From: Prionace glauca | Taxonomy: Eukaryota > Chordata > Chondrichthyes > Carcharhiniformes > Carcharhinidae | Direction: 5' to 3' | DNA: 64,000 nt | Assembly: GCA_037974335.1 (NCBI GenBank) | Contig: CM075760.1 | Span: 25,641,197-25,705,196 of the forward strand | Shown: piece after piece, positions 11,403 to 21,999 of the stretch | Layout: each line of letters begins with the position of its first letter | How positions within the stretch are numbered: position 1 is the first letter of the stretch | Position numbers and translations under genes: made by a program | The notes under the pieces: model-generated | Databases searched by the model: none | Seen by the model: the letters and a program-made list of their open reading frames with translations, nothing else | What the model was told of the DNA's origin: nothing

Positions 11403-11499
11403 ATATTATCTGTAGCTATGTTGTATCCTTCCAGAGTCATTACAGCAGAGATGGAATCCATTGGGTTTCTCAAAACAATTTTGGCCCTTTGTAGACCAG

Positions 11500-11925
11500 T
11501 TACACAGCCTGAAAAAACATTACAACGTGCAGAGTGGGGAGAAACCATACAGGTTTCTGGACGAGGCTTCAACCTGGAGAGATGAGGACACTAGCACCAT
11601 GGAGAAACTGTGGAAATAGGAGGATTGTGAGAAGGGATTCAATTATCCATCTGCACTGAAAACTCATCACTGAGGGAGAGGCTGTTCAGTGATGCTGACT
11701 GTGGGAAGGGATTCACTCAGTCATCTGCTGTACAGAAAACAGCGAGTTCACACTGGGGAGAGACCGTTCACCTGCTCTGAGTTTGGGAAAGGATTCACTG
11801 AGCCATCCAGCCTGTGGAGACACCAGAGAGTTCATATTGGTGAGAGGCCCTTTACTTGCACGAAGTATAGGAGCAAAAGAATGATTCAACCCTTGTTGAG
11901 ATATCATGGCAATCACTCAGATTAA
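11500..11925 (+). pseudogene. Broken C2H2 zinc-finger exon
   Basis: Finger pieces in several frames: AGTGGGGAGAAACC, TGTGAGAAGGGATTCAATTATCC, and a short open stretch at about 11689-11925 with [18 protein letters not shown] and [11 protein letters not shown]. Zinc-binding Cys codons are lost (CSEF, CTKY) and stops separate the fingers. The upstream 11430-11500 segment (CATTACAGCAGAGATGGAATCC) also occurs at 21.80-21.86 kb, so this is another duplicated ZNF unit that has decayed. Confidence 0.75.
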
Positions 11926-11999
11926 ACCCGTTATCTGCTCCGACTCTGGGTGTTAACTAAACTTGAGATTAAATATATACAAATAGAGGGCATTGATTG

Positions 12000-14260
12000 G
12001 ATCAGTGCAAATAAAGAGACACTGTCACAGAGTGGAGTTAGGGGGTATGTACCTGTAATGCTTTACTCTGTAAATAAATCTATTTCCAAGTAAAGGTTAA
12101 CTCCAGTTTCTACCTTCACCACAACACTGTCAGAATTATAACATGGTAACAGGAAATGTTGTCTCATGATGAATTTTGAAAAGTAAAGTATATTTCAGGC
12201 AGAAGTTTACAATCCCAGCAGCTTTTGTGAGAAATGGTTGAAAGCCTGTGGGAATTGTCTGATTATCCTTCGATGTTCTTGGAGTTTGAAGAATAAAGTG
12301 GAGATGTGGACACAGGTTACATCCCTACCAATGAGGAAACGGCCCAGCCTTGGCACTGTCACTTCTTGACAAAAGGAAGATCAGAAGCAAAGTATTTTAT
12401 GAGCTGGATGTCCACCAATTGGACACTGAAGGTTCATTATGGGATTTACAAAATAAATGATCTATTGGATGCCTATGAAGCATAATTGGACTTTGACAGG
12501 TTTAGTATGAGGCTGAAAGCATCTTTACTGCATCTCGATATCGCAACAAAAGACAGGATTGGAACAGCACTAATAGGTGCAATAATTGGGGAACTATCAA
12601 GAGGTGTTTCAGGTCTGAATGAAAACATCATTGTGTGATAAATTTTTGTACTGAGACATCATAGAGAATTCTGAGGCTGAAGACAATGATGGTGATCACT
12701 CTGAAGGGATTGGAATATCATAAAGAGTTTGGTCCAGTGATGAGTGTGTTAGTCACAGACTCAGTCACCTGTTCTGTGTTGGATACATACAAACATATGA
12801 GTTAGGAGCAAGCATTGGCCACTTAGCCCCTTGAGTCTGCTGTGTAGTTCAGTAAGATTATGGCTGATCTGACTGTAACCTCAACCCCACTTACCCCGTT
12901 AACCTTTCACCCCCTTGTTAATCAAGAATCTATCTAGCTCTGCCTTCAAAGTATTCAAAGGTGATTCTTAAGCAACTTTTGAAAAAAGTCCCAGGAACTC
13001 TCAACCTTCTTGGTTTAAATGAATTTATTTTAAGCAGTAACCCCATGTTCTACATTCTCCTCCTCGAGAAAATATGCCCTCCACATCCATCCTGTCAAAA
13101 TGTCTCAGGATCTTATATGTTTCACTCAAATAGCCTCTCAAACTCCAGGAGACAAAATCCTCACCAGTCTAACCTTGCCTCATAAGTGGCTGCACCTTGA
13201 CAGTGTGTGGATCAGATTGAAGATGTTATCCAGATTCACCTCATGTTGAAGAGTGGCACAGGTTAAGGAGTATGAAAGGTTTCCGGTTGGTGATATCAAT
13301 AGATTGGAGTCACTACAGATGGCGTTGATTCCATGTAAAGTAGCTGGAGTCAGCACTCCAGGACTGGTGTAGGCTGGTGTGTCTGACAGTAAACCTGCTC
13401 AGTTTAATGTTGAGTGAACCTTCCATGAAAAAGGCACAAATGCAACTGGACATGGAACAAGATATGATTGTTTTATTTGGAAAGTTAGTGGATCTGTAGT
13501 TTACTCAATCAGGACATTATCGTATCCTCTTAACCATACCTGATGTTTCTAATCATAGGGTTTGAGAAGGATTCATGACATCAAGTGAAGAGAATCAGAA
13601 CAAAATTACAAATTGTCTTAAAGCTGCACAAATAATTTCCTTGTCCTACCTAACAAAGATTAAAAATCCTACTAAAAGATGCAGGGCTGGTTGATGAAGA
13701 ATATATGAGACTCAGAACAGATTAGTGCAACGTATCGGACAATGCCATTACATCCTTCTCTTGGCTCATGAGGAAGTTGCTGTGCATCTAAAGGTATGAG
13801 ACAAAGACATAAATATTTTCATTCTACACTTCATGGTTACCCAATTCAGTCTTTCTCCAATAATACATGGTAAGGACAAAAGGATGATTCTACACTTAGT
13901 CATGAAGAAGTGGACAGGGATTGGACATGGGACACCAGCTAAGTTTCTGACTGATAAGGGAGGGGAATTTGTTAATGACGAGTTTTGAGACGTGTGTAAA
14001 AACATGAACTTTCTGGTCGTGAATACGGCAGTTGAAAGTCCTTTCAGCGATGGACCCTGAAAGGAGTCAAACAGTGATCGATGAAATGCTGCAGTAAATC
14101 ATAGCTGATCAGCCAAACTACAAGTTGATAACTGCAGTGGCCTGGACGATTCACGTAAAAAATTCACTTCAGATGGCTGGAGGATAAAATCACCATCAAT
14201 TGGTCTGTGGGACAAATCCCAAATTATCCTCTGTGCTGGATGATAGCTGTCCTACTTTAG
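12000..14260 (+). mobile_element. Old LTR-retrotransposon fossil with integrase remnant
   Basis: Decayed LTR-type element, broken in many places. A possible LTR tail with AATAAA lies at about 12030-12136. The best recognisable part is an integrase core remnant at about 13720-14230, recognised from an LTDKGGEF-like motif. Ty3/gypsy-type is likely but not certain. A CR1 3' end (12795-13190) is inserted in it. The state of decay suggests it is old. Confidence 0.5.
12795..13190 (-). mobile_element. CR1-type LINE 3' end, old
   Basis: The left end (TTAGGAGCAAGCATTGGCCACTTAGCCCC...GATTATGGCTGATCTGA) is the reverse complement of the CR1 3' terminus (GATCAGCCATGATC...GGCCAGATGGCC). The body is diverged and 5'-truncated, an older subfamily than the 15.5 and 27 kb copies. 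Confidence 0.75.
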
Positions 14261-14780
14261 TAGGGATGACAATTAGCACAATGTTTAGTATTTTAGTGAA
14301 TTCATTAATAAATTAATTGCTTAAGCTAAGAAATTATTGTGGATCCTAGAAGAATGGTGGTTTATAATGTAATACTTTGCACAGAATAAAGGCCATTGTT
14401 ATTTTTCTATGATTTGTTCTGAAATATTAAGAGTTGTTACTGTTCAGGTTGGAAACATTGAGAAATTTAAACACCCAGTGATTAACTGAAAAAATTACAT
14501 TAGAAGATTCCAGGTTTTTAAACAAAAATGAACTTTACTATATATAAAACAAAAATATTAAAAATCAGCATGATCAATTATATTTTGCGAAGATTTACGC
14601 TGTAAACCCAGTTCTACTTTTCTATCCCTCTTTAGCTCTGAAGAGTCCTGTGGGCTCAAAAGATGGACTCTATTTTCACTCACCACAGTTGCTGTCAAAC
14701 CTACTGGGTTTTTGCAATATTTTTCAGCTTTTGTTTGTATGTTTTACCCCATCCCCACTAACAAAAGAGTTCCCTTATAT
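14261..14780. other. AT-rich spacer, nothing recognised
   Basis: Low-complexity AT-rich DNA without an open frame, repeat head or splice-site arrangement that I could support. Confidence 0.4.
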
Positions 14781-14783
14781 TTA

Positions 14784-14965
14784 ACAATATGGAAACATAG
14801 AAACTAGAGGCAGGAATAGGTCATTTGGCCCTTTGAGTCTGCTCCACCATTTATCGTGACTATGGATGATCATCAAATTCAATATCCTGATCCCCCTGCC
14901 TTCGATATCTCTTGACCCTTTTAGACCCAAGAGCTATATCTAATTTCTTGAATGTTTGTTCACTT
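14784..14965 (-). mobile_element. CR1-type LINE 3' end, short
   Basis: GAAACATAGAAACTAGAGGC... through CTGCTCCACCATTTATCGTGACTATGGATGATC is the reverse-complement CR1 3' terminus, diverged and 5'-truncated. Confidence 0.7.
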
Positions 14966-14999
14966 CTGTTCATAGAAGCATCCCAAGGGAATGTCAAAG

Positions 15000-15144
15000 C
15001 TCTCCACTAGTGAACTCGCTGGTATCTGAACAGATTGGATAACTGAGTGAATACCATCCTGAACAGAACCAGTGAATAGCTTCTCCCCAGCATGAAGACA
15101 CTAGTGTGTCAGAAGGTTGGATGAATCAATGAATACTTTCCCAT
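15000..15144 (-). pseudogene. Decayed distal fingers of the interrupted ZNF exon
   Basis: Minus-strand finger remnants (reverse complements of HQRVH-type codons at 15010, 15080 and 15170) continue beyond the stop that ends the 15145-15468 reading frame. The gene once had at least two more fingers at its C-terminus. Confidence 0.55.
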
Positions 15145-15468
15145 TCAGCTGAACAGCCTCTCCCGATTGTGAACTCGCTGGTGTGTCTGCAAGTGAGACA
15201 ATCGATTAAATCTCATCTCACACTCTAGACAGCTGAATGGCCTCTCTCCTGTGTGAACTCGCTCATGTCTCAGCAGATCAGATGAAGTAGTGAAAGCTTT
15301 CCCACACTCAGAGCAGGTGAATGGTCTCTCCCTGATGTGAACTCGTTGGTGTATCTGTAGGTTGTAGGAGAGAGAGAATCCCTTTCCACATTCGGAGCAG
15401 GTGAATGGCCTCTCCCCAGTGTGAACTCGCTGGTGTGTCTGCAGCTGAGATGACCGACTGAAACTCAT
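15145..15468 (-). pseudogene. C-terminal half of a ZNF exon split by CR1 insertion
   Basis: Minus strand reads [20 protein letters not shown] and then three more fingers ([42 protein letters not shown]) before a stop after NRERLFS. The right edge falls inside a finger, between its Cys pair and its helix, exactly where CR1 copy A begins. The N-terminal half lies at 19739-20023. Joining 15468 to 19739 gives a continuous C-S-K-C-V-M-S-F-S-R finger, so the split is due to the LINE alone. Met is only the first residue after the junction, not a real start. Confidence 0.88.
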
Positions 15469-15794
15469 CTTTGTAGAACTGTTTAAAGCATTTATTTTAT
15501 TGTCTTTACTGCTAGTTTAGAACCGAGTTGTGGACGAGCCTGCTTCTAATCAGCGCTAGGTTTAAAAGGAGGCCTGGTGTAGGAAGCGGGCAGCGTCTGA
15601 GCGGGCAGTGGAGTGAGAGGGAAGCAGAGTGAGCTAATAGGGCTTAATATCAAAAAGGGCTGGAGGGAAAAAAGGACAGGTGAGTTCGTTTGAAAAAAAA
15701 ACAAGGAAAAAAAAAAAAAAATTTTTTTTTTCCCAATACTACTACAGCAAGAAACAAGGAAAAATTTTTTTCACATAAAAAATTACAGTGAATA

Positions 15795-16694
15795 ATGGAA
15801 GGGCATGTGATGTGTGGTTTCTGTATGATGTGGGAACTGGTGGACCCCAGGGTCCTTCCCAGTGACCATGTCTGCAGTAAGTGCAGGTTGCTGGAGGAGC
15901 TCCAGCTCAAGGTGGATGAGCTGGCCTCTGAGCTACAGACACTGAGGCTCATCAGGGGGAGAGAGGGTGCCCCTAGACTGGCTAAATCTAAGGGTCAGGG
16001 ACAAAAGGGGGCTGCTGGGAGGAGGAAGGGGGGTGAGGAGAGGAGGCCTCAGCCTCTTAACCTGCATAACAGGTTTGAGGTTCTTGCTTCCAGTCTGGAA
16101 GAGGACGAGGCAAGAGAGGTTGGTGAGCAAACTGCACACGGTACAGTGATGCAGCAGGACATAGGCAAAGAGAAGGGGAAAAGGAACGTAGTAGTGATTG
16201 GGGATAGTGGGGTGAAGGGTATTGACACTGTCCTTTGTCACAATGACAAAGTGCACAGAAGGGTGTGTTGTCTGCCTGGTGCTCGGGTACAGGATGTCAC
16301 ATCTGGGCTGCAGAGGAATCTGGAGTGGGAGGGTGAGAACCCAGTCGTTGTAGTACATGTGGGTGCCGGCGACGTAGGCAAAATGCGGACTGAGGATCTG
16401 GGAAGGGAGTATGAGAAGCTGGGAATGGAATTAAAAAGTAGAACCGACAAGGTGGTTATCTCTGGGCTACTGCCTGAACCGAGGGCAGACGGGTGTAGGG
16501 TTGATAGGATAAAGGAAGTAAATGGGTGGCTCAGGGATTGGTGTGGGAGGAATGGGTTCGAATTTATGGGGCATTGGCACCAGTATTGGGGTAGGTGGGA
16601 CCTGTTCGGGCAGGATGGGGTTGGTCTGAATCATGCTGGGACCAGAGTGCTGGCGAATCGAGTAAAGAGGACTGTAGACAAGGCTTTAAACTAA
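15795..16694 (+). CDS. CR1 ORF1 protein with PHD-like zinc motif and SGNH-esterase-like domain
   Basis: A 299 aa accessory protein of the CR1 retrotransposon. Residues about 8-32 hold CGFC...CSKC, matching the N-terminal PHD-like zinc motif described for CR1 ORF1. Residues about 33-55 (LLEELQLKVDELASELQTL) look like a coiled coil for oligomerisation. A basic linker follows (GQGQKGAAGRRKGGEERR). Residues about 132-290 resemble an SGNH esterase: block I VVIGDSGVKG, block II PGARVQDVT, block III VHVGAGDVG and a C-terminal DGVGLNHAGTRVLA. In typical SGNH folds block III is GxND and block V is DxxH; here both the Asn and the catalytic His positions read Gly. The frame is intact. The start is the ATG in ATAATGGAAG, the first in the open frame. 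Confidence 0.85.
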   Translation: MEGHVMCGFCMMWELVDPRVLPSDHVCSKCRLLEELQLKVDELASELQTLRLIRGREGAPRLAKSKGQGQKGAAGRRKGGEERRPQPLNLHNRFEVLASSLEEDEAREVGEQTAHGTVMQQDIGKEKGKRNVVVIGDSGVKGIDTVLCHNDKVHRRVCCLPGARVQDVTSGLQRNLEWEGENPVVVVHVGAGDVGKMRTEDLGREYEKLGMELKSRTDKVVISGLLPEPRADGCRVDRIKEVNGWLRDWCGRNGFEFMGHWHQYWGRWDLFGQDGVGLNHAGTRVLANRVKRTVDKALN

Positions 16695-16729
16695 TTAGGG
16701 GGGGGGAGGGTGCGAGGGTAGGTGACGCT

Positions 16730-19638
16730 ATGAGGTCTAAAGTTAAGGATAGGGTACAGGTAAGGGAAGAGGCAAAGGATGTCCCAATTGGTGGCGTTAC
16801 GGCAAGTAGGGTCCAGGTGAAGGCTGGGATGAAAGCGCTTTATCTGAATGCACGAAGCATTCGGAATAAAGTGGATGAGCTGATGGCGCAGATCGACACA
16901 AATGGATACGATCTGGTGGCCATTACAGAGACGTGGCTGCAAGGTGACAGGGACTGGGAGATGAATGTACAGGGTTATCAAGTGTTCAGGAAGGATAGGC
17001 AGGAGGAAAGAGGGGGTGGAGTAGCTCTGCTGATTAAGGATAGTATCAAGGTGGTAGCAAGGGATGATATCGGAGCCAAGGAGCAGAAAGTGGAATCGTT
17101 GTGGGTGGAGATTAGGAACAGAAAAGGGAGGAAGACGCTAGTGGGTGTCGTCTATAGGCCCCCGAATAATGATCTGGAGGTGGGGCGGGCTGTTAACGCG
17201 CAAATAAGTGCAGCGTGCAGGAATGGGACGGCAGTAGTTATGGGAGATTTCAATCTGCATATTGATTGGTCGACCCATGTTGGACGAGGTGGGCTCGAGG
17301 AGGAGTTCTTGGAATGCTGCCGGGATAATTTCCTTGAACAGTGTGTGTTGGAGCCGACGAGGGAGCGAGCTATCTTGGATCTGGTGCTATGTAATGAGGC
17401 GGGTAGAATTAGGGACCTTGCGGTGAAGGATCCTCTTGGAGAGAGTGATCATTGTATGGTGGAGTTTCTGGTGCAGATGGAGGAGGAGAAAGTGGGTTCC
17501 CAGACACGCGTCCTTTGTTTGAATAGAGGGGAGTATGGTAGGATGAGAGAAGAATTGGCGAATGTGGACTGGGGGAACGCGTTGGAAGGTAGGTCTGCTG
17601 AGGAGCAGTGGAGGATCTTTAAGGAGATCTTTCTTGGTGCTCAGCAGAAATTTATTCCGATGGTTAAAAAGGACAGTAGGAGGAGAGGTAATAAGCCGTG
17701 GATAACAAAGGAGGTGAAGGAAAGTGTTAAATTAAAAGCGGAGGAGTTTAGAGTAGCTAAGAGCAGTGGGCGAGAAGAGGATTGGGAAAGGTTTAAATGT
17801 CAACAAAGATTGACAAAGAAATTGATAAAGGAGGGTAGGAGAAGCTATGAGGCTGGGCTAGCACTTAATATAAAAAAGGATAGCAAGAGTTTTTATAAAT
17901 ATATAAAAAGGAAGAGGCTGGCTAGGATAAACGTTGGTCCTTTAGAGGATGAGAAAGGGGAGCTAGTGGTAGGGGATAGGGATATGGCTAAGGTCTTGAA
18001 TAACTTCTTTGTTTCTGTCTTCACGGAGGAGGACGTGAATAATTTGCCGGGTGTTAGCGATGGAAAGGTGGTAGGAATGGAGGGTCTTAATGACATTACT
18101 GTTACTAGAGAGGTGGTGCTCGACAGACTGGAGGGGCTGATTGTGGACAAGTCCCCAGGACCGGATGGAATGCATCCGAGGGTTCTGAAAGAAATGGCGG
18201 AGGTGATAGTGGATGCCTTGGTGGTTATTTTCCAGACGTCGCTGGATTCCGGGGAAGTGCCGGAAGATTGGAAAACGGCTAATGTTACGCCGTTGTTTAA
18301 GAAGGGTGCCAGGCAAAAGGCGGGGAATTATAGGCCGGTTGTTTAACGTCTGTGGTAGGTAAAATGTTAGAAACCGTCATTAAGGAGGAAATAGCGAGGC
18401 ATCTTGAGGGGAATTGCTTGATAGGGCGGACGCAACACGGTTTCATTAAAGGGAAGTCGTGTCTGACAAATTTACTGGAGTTCTATGAGGATGTGTCTAG
18501 GGCAGTGGATGGAGGAGAGCCGGTGGATGTGGTCTTTCTGGATTTTCAGAAGGCGTTTGACAAGGTACCTCACAAGAGGTTATTGCAGAAGGTCAGGGGA
18601 CATGGAGTTGGGGGTAGGGTGTTAGCGTGGATAGAGGATTGGTTGTCAAATAGGAGGCAGAGAGTGGGGGTCAATGGATGCTATTCGGATTGGCGGTTGG
18701 TGACTAGTGGGGTGCCCCAGGGGTCGGTGCTGGGGCCTCAGCTATTTACCATTTATATAGATGATCTGGAGGAGGGAACCGAGTGCAGGGTGTCGAAATT
18801 TGCTGATGACACCAAGATTGGGGGAAAGGCAAATTGTGCGGAGGGTGTGGAGAGTCTGCAGAAGGATCTAGATAGGCTGGGCGAATGGGCCAGGAAATGG
18901 CAAATGGAATTTAATGTTGGCAAGTGTGAGGTGGTCCACTTTGGTAGGAGGAATGGTAGGAAGGACTATTACTTACGGGGCGAAAAACTGCAGCAGGCGA
19001 CGGTGCAGAGGGACCTCGGGGTCCTTGTGCATGAGTCGCAAAAACCCAGCTTGCAGGTGCAGCAGGTGGTCAGGAAGGCGAATGGGATGCTGGCCTTCAT
19101 AGCGAAGGGGATTGAATATAAAAGTAGGGAGGTCTTGCTGCAGCTGTATAGGGCATTGGTGAGGCCGCAGCTGGAGTACTGTGTGCAGTTTTGGGCGCCG
19201 CACCTGCGCAAGGATGTTTTGGCCCTGGAGGGAGTGCAGAGGAGGTTTACTCGGCTGATACCGGAGTTGAGGGGATTGAGCTATGAGGAGAGGCTGAATA
19301 AACTAGGCTTGTACTCGTTAGAGTTTAGAAGAATGAGGGGAGATCTCATTGAGACGTATAAGATGATGAATGGGATGGATAGGATAGAGGTGGAGAGACT
19401 GTTCCCGCTCAAAAAAGACAGTAGGACTAGGGGGCACAGCCTCAAGATAAAGGGGGGGCGGTTTAGAACAGAGTTGAGGAGGAACTTCTTCACTCAAAGG
19501 GTGGTGAATCTCTGGAATTCTCTGCCCGTTGAAGTAGTGGAGGCTGCCTCGCTAAATATTTTTAAGAAACGGGTTGATGGGTTTTTGATAAGAGAAGGGA
19601 TTAAGGGTTATGGGGAGAGGGCGGGAAGGTGGAGCTGA
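16730..19638 (+). pseudogene. CR1 ORF2 (AP endonuclease + reverse transcriptase), single frameshift
   Basis: The retrotransposition enzyme. The ATG at 16730 (MRSKVKDRVQVREEAK) follows ORF1 by 35 nt in a different frame. The AP-endonuclease region has LYLNARSIRNK, ITETWLQGD, VVYRPPNND, VMGDFNLHIDWS, LDLVLCNEAG and GESDHCMVEF. RT motifs follow: SPGPDGMHPRVL, AGNYRPV, FLDFQKAFDKVPH, TSGVPQGSVLGP, SKFADDTKIGG (active-site DD) and a CR1-type C-terminus (RPQLEYCVQFW...RVVNLWNSLPVEVV). The frame shifts at about 18340 (GGTTGTTTAAC where copy B has GGTTAGTTTAAC), splitting it into 16730-18346 and 18352-19638. Otherwise no stop is seen, so it was recently functional. Confidence 0.93.
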
Positions 19639-19738
19639 GTCACGACAGATCAGCCATGATCTTATTGAATGGCGGGGCAGGCTCGAAGGGCCAGATGGCC
19701 TACTCCTGCTCCTATTTCTTATGTTCTTATGTTCTTAT

Positions 19739-20023
19739 CACACATTTGGAGCAGGTAAATGGCCGCTCCCCGCTGTGAATCCGCTGGTGTATCCGGAGGT
19801 TGGACGACCGAGAGAATCCCTTTCCACACTGTGAACAGATGAACGGCCTCTCCCCTGTGTGAACTCGCTGGTGTGTCATTAAGTCGGATGAATTAGTAAA
19901 TCCCTTTGCACACTTAGTGCAGGCGAATGGTTTCTCCCCAGTGTGACTGCGCCGATGAATTTCCAGCTCCGACGGGAATCTAAATCCCTTCCCACAATGT
20001 CCACATTTCCAGAGTTTCCCCAT
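19739..20023 (-). pseudogene. N-terminal half of the ZNF exon split by CR1 insertion
   Basis: Minus strand from 20023: [20 protein letters not shown], then fingers [14 protein letters not shown] and [14 protein letters not shown], and the first half of a fourth (FTCSKCV), where the CR1 3' end abuts. As it stands the chain would run a few residues into the LINE tail and stop. A leader exon with a good splice donor (CATCT|GTGAGTAAAA, exon end at 20849) lies upstream on the same strand, and a possible acceptor (TACTTCAAAAG) near 20100. The promoter is probably the CpG-rich region at 20.96-21.33 kb. Reading across the insertion gives a protein of at least seven and a half fingers. Confidence 0.85.
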
Positions 20024-20149
20024 GGTGCCAGTGTCCTTGCATCTCTCCAGGTTTGCTGATCAGTTGCAGTTGATGTATCTGTGTTCCACCAATGTTTAAA
20101 GTCTTTTGAAGTAGATAGAAGAGAGAAACATTTCTCCTGGATTCAAATG

Positions 20150-20840
20150 CCAATGATATTCTGGTCCCAATAAGCAAACAAATCTGTTAATTCTTCACTT
20201 GATATTTCTTTTGAGATTTAAATCTGTAAATTCTTCTCTCCATTATCCTGTTAAAGGGGTTAACAAAAGTCATCACCGTCAGTACTGGATAGAAATTCAG
20301 AACAGATAATTCTGAATATAACTGGACTAAAAACATGTGTATACAGTGCCGCATTTCTTAATTGCAGAAATGATGGGAAGGGGATTTGAGAAAATTATAT
20401 TTACTCCAGATTTTAAAAGCAATCTTTCTGAATTGTAATGTCTCTTTGACTGAATTATATAATGGAACTACATGCTATATTACAAGAATAAAATAATGAA
20501 TCTTAACACTGAAACATAAATATATCAAACATATGAACACAAGATATATCTCTGTTGTTACTAATCTAAAAAGTTAACAAATTTCCAGAAAGTTCCAATG
20601 GAATACTGAAGGACAAGGTTTCACGTTTCTAAAAATACTTTACAAATCAATCTGAAATCAGTATCACTAAATCATGCAAAGAGAGAAACACTATTTGAAT
20701 GCACAAGATAAATTACACTTTAAGTAGCTCAGACCAAACAGGTTCCACAAAATCACAAACACTTCCACCCTCAGTGCCTCTAATTCCAGTTCCAGAGTCC
20801 CACAACTCTCTGTATTCCCCAGGAGTAGAAAGAAGGTGTT
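20150..20840. other. AT-rich intron of the minus-strand ZNF gene
   Basis: No repeat or open frame that I can support. It is bounded by the probable leader-exon donor at 20847-20848 and the coding exon at 20023. Confidence 0.45.
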
Positions 20841-20959
20841 TTACTCACAGATGTTGGCCAGAGGGTGAAGTTTCAGTCTATGTGTGAAGCTAAAAACAGA
20901 AGCTGTGCTGTTTCAAATAAAACTGCGGGACTTGGGAGAAAATGATGGGAAGAGATTTT

Positions 20960-21330
20960 GCAAAGTCCCCTCCCCCACTCCCTCAGCTGGCAGCCCAGCA
21001 CGCAGGCGCAGAGAGCGCCGCTGAGCCGAGCTGTCCGGAGCAGGCGCAGTGCGGCTGCCGCCAGCGATCGCTCTCGATGTCTTTTTGGAGCAGCCGGAGG
21101 GGGGAGGGGGAGATCACCGAGCGGCTTCTCGCTCTGGCCAGAGCCGCCAGCCGCTTGTCTGGAAACCTTGGCTCGAGGAGGGGGAGGGGAACAATGGGTG
21201 GGGGCGGAGCTTCGCGCGCCCGGGCCTGCGCACTGGAACCCCAGGACGTCACCGCAGAACAGAGTGATGTCTATTGGATGATTCAGGCAGGGCTCCATTG
21301 TGACCTCACAATGCGTAAGTTGTCCAATGA
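20960..21330. promoter_or_regulatory. CpG-rich, probably bidirectional promoter between ZNF genes
   Basis: CpG-dense stretch (GCGCAGAGAGCGCCGC, CAGCGATCGCTCTCG) with a CRE-like GGACGTCACC at about 21245, an inverted CCAAT (TCTATTGGATG at about 21270) and a direct CCAAT (GTCCAATGAG at about 21323). It lies just upstream of the minus-strand ZNF leader exon (donor at 20847) and also upstream, with about 1.5 kb between, of the plus-strand ZNF unit at 22.8 kb. The bidirectional role is inferred from position. A 214-codon open frame here is probably a by-product of GC content. Confidence 0.6.
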
Positions 21331-21599
21331 GCTTCAGAGTGAAACTTCCGCCTCTGCGCAACATGTGGGAGGAAATCAATGTTTCCCCCTTTCCATTTCT
21401 ATTCTCATTCTGGGGGAAATTGGGGACTTGCAGCAACTGAAGGGAAAGGAAGTGAATCCAGGGAGGCTGCAGACTCTGGAAAGGTTGCAGACGAACATTA
21501 GAAATAGGAGCAGGACTAAGCCCAGGTATCTTTTTCTTTCTCTCTCAAAGACATTGTCGCCCTTTAGCTCCTTCAGTTTCACATAGTTATTTATCTGGC

Positions 21600-21870
21600 T
21601 AACAGGATGGGCCTCTCACTCAGTGTTCAAACTAAAGGGGGAGTTTTGTCTGGAGAGGGTTGACATTGATTGAACAGTACATTCCTATGGGAGAGAGTTT
21701 GCTTAATGTAGTTATATGTATATACTATGTTATTTATAATTCCCTATTTCTTGTCTTAAAATATATAGCTGTGTTATCTATCTACGTCAGCTATTTCCAG
21801 TGATGGAAGCATTACAGCAGAAGGAATCCATTTGGCAAGTCAAATCCATGGCAATCTTGTGTAGATCAAT
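21600..21870. other. Spacer sharing a short segment with the 11.4 kb ZNF pseudogene
   Basis: 21790-21860 (TTCCAG...GATGGAAGCATTACAGCAGA...GGAATCCA) is collinear with 11430-11500. Otherwise nothing recognisable. Confidence 0.45.
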
Positions 21871-21875
21871 TGACA

Positions 21876-21985
21876 GTAAAAAGTCTGACAACACCAGGTT
21901 TTAGTCCAACCGATTTATTTGATAATAAACTCACAAGCTTTCAAGGTTTCCCTCTTCGTCACATCATGACTACTATAGATCAATT
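21876..21985 (-). mobile_element. Penelope-like element 3' end
   Basis: Reverse complement of the 3' terminus seen at 50.02-50.11 and 59.34-59.43 kb: GACAGTAAAAAGTCTGACAA, AACCTGGTGTTG, GGTTGGACTAAAA, AAAGCTTGTGAG and CGAAGAGG are all present in reverse. Only about 110 bp remains. Confidence 0.8.
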
Positions 21986-21999
21986 CAGTCAGTCCCATT

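Larger units (their letters stand above)
15469..19738 (+). mobile_element. CR1 LINE, full-length (copy A), 4.27 kb
   Basis: Both ends are defined by the ZNF exon it splits: host ...AAACTCAT at 15461-15468 and CACACATTT from 19739. It contains a 5' UTR of about 325 bp with an A/T homopolymer stretch near 15700-15730, ORF1 (15795-16694), a 35 nt spacer, ORF2 (from ATG 16730) and a 3' UTR ending in repeated TTATGTTC units. No long target-site duplication is visible (at most a shared CAT/TAT), as is usual for CR1. It is nearly identical to 27003-30166. One visible lesion, a 1 nt loss near 18340, breaks ORF2. Confidence 0.95.

Noticed and set aside
20942-21586. 214-codon plus-strand open frame in the CpG-rich region
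   Set aside because: No recognisable domain, overlaps competing frames on both strands, and is explained by GC content at a promoter.
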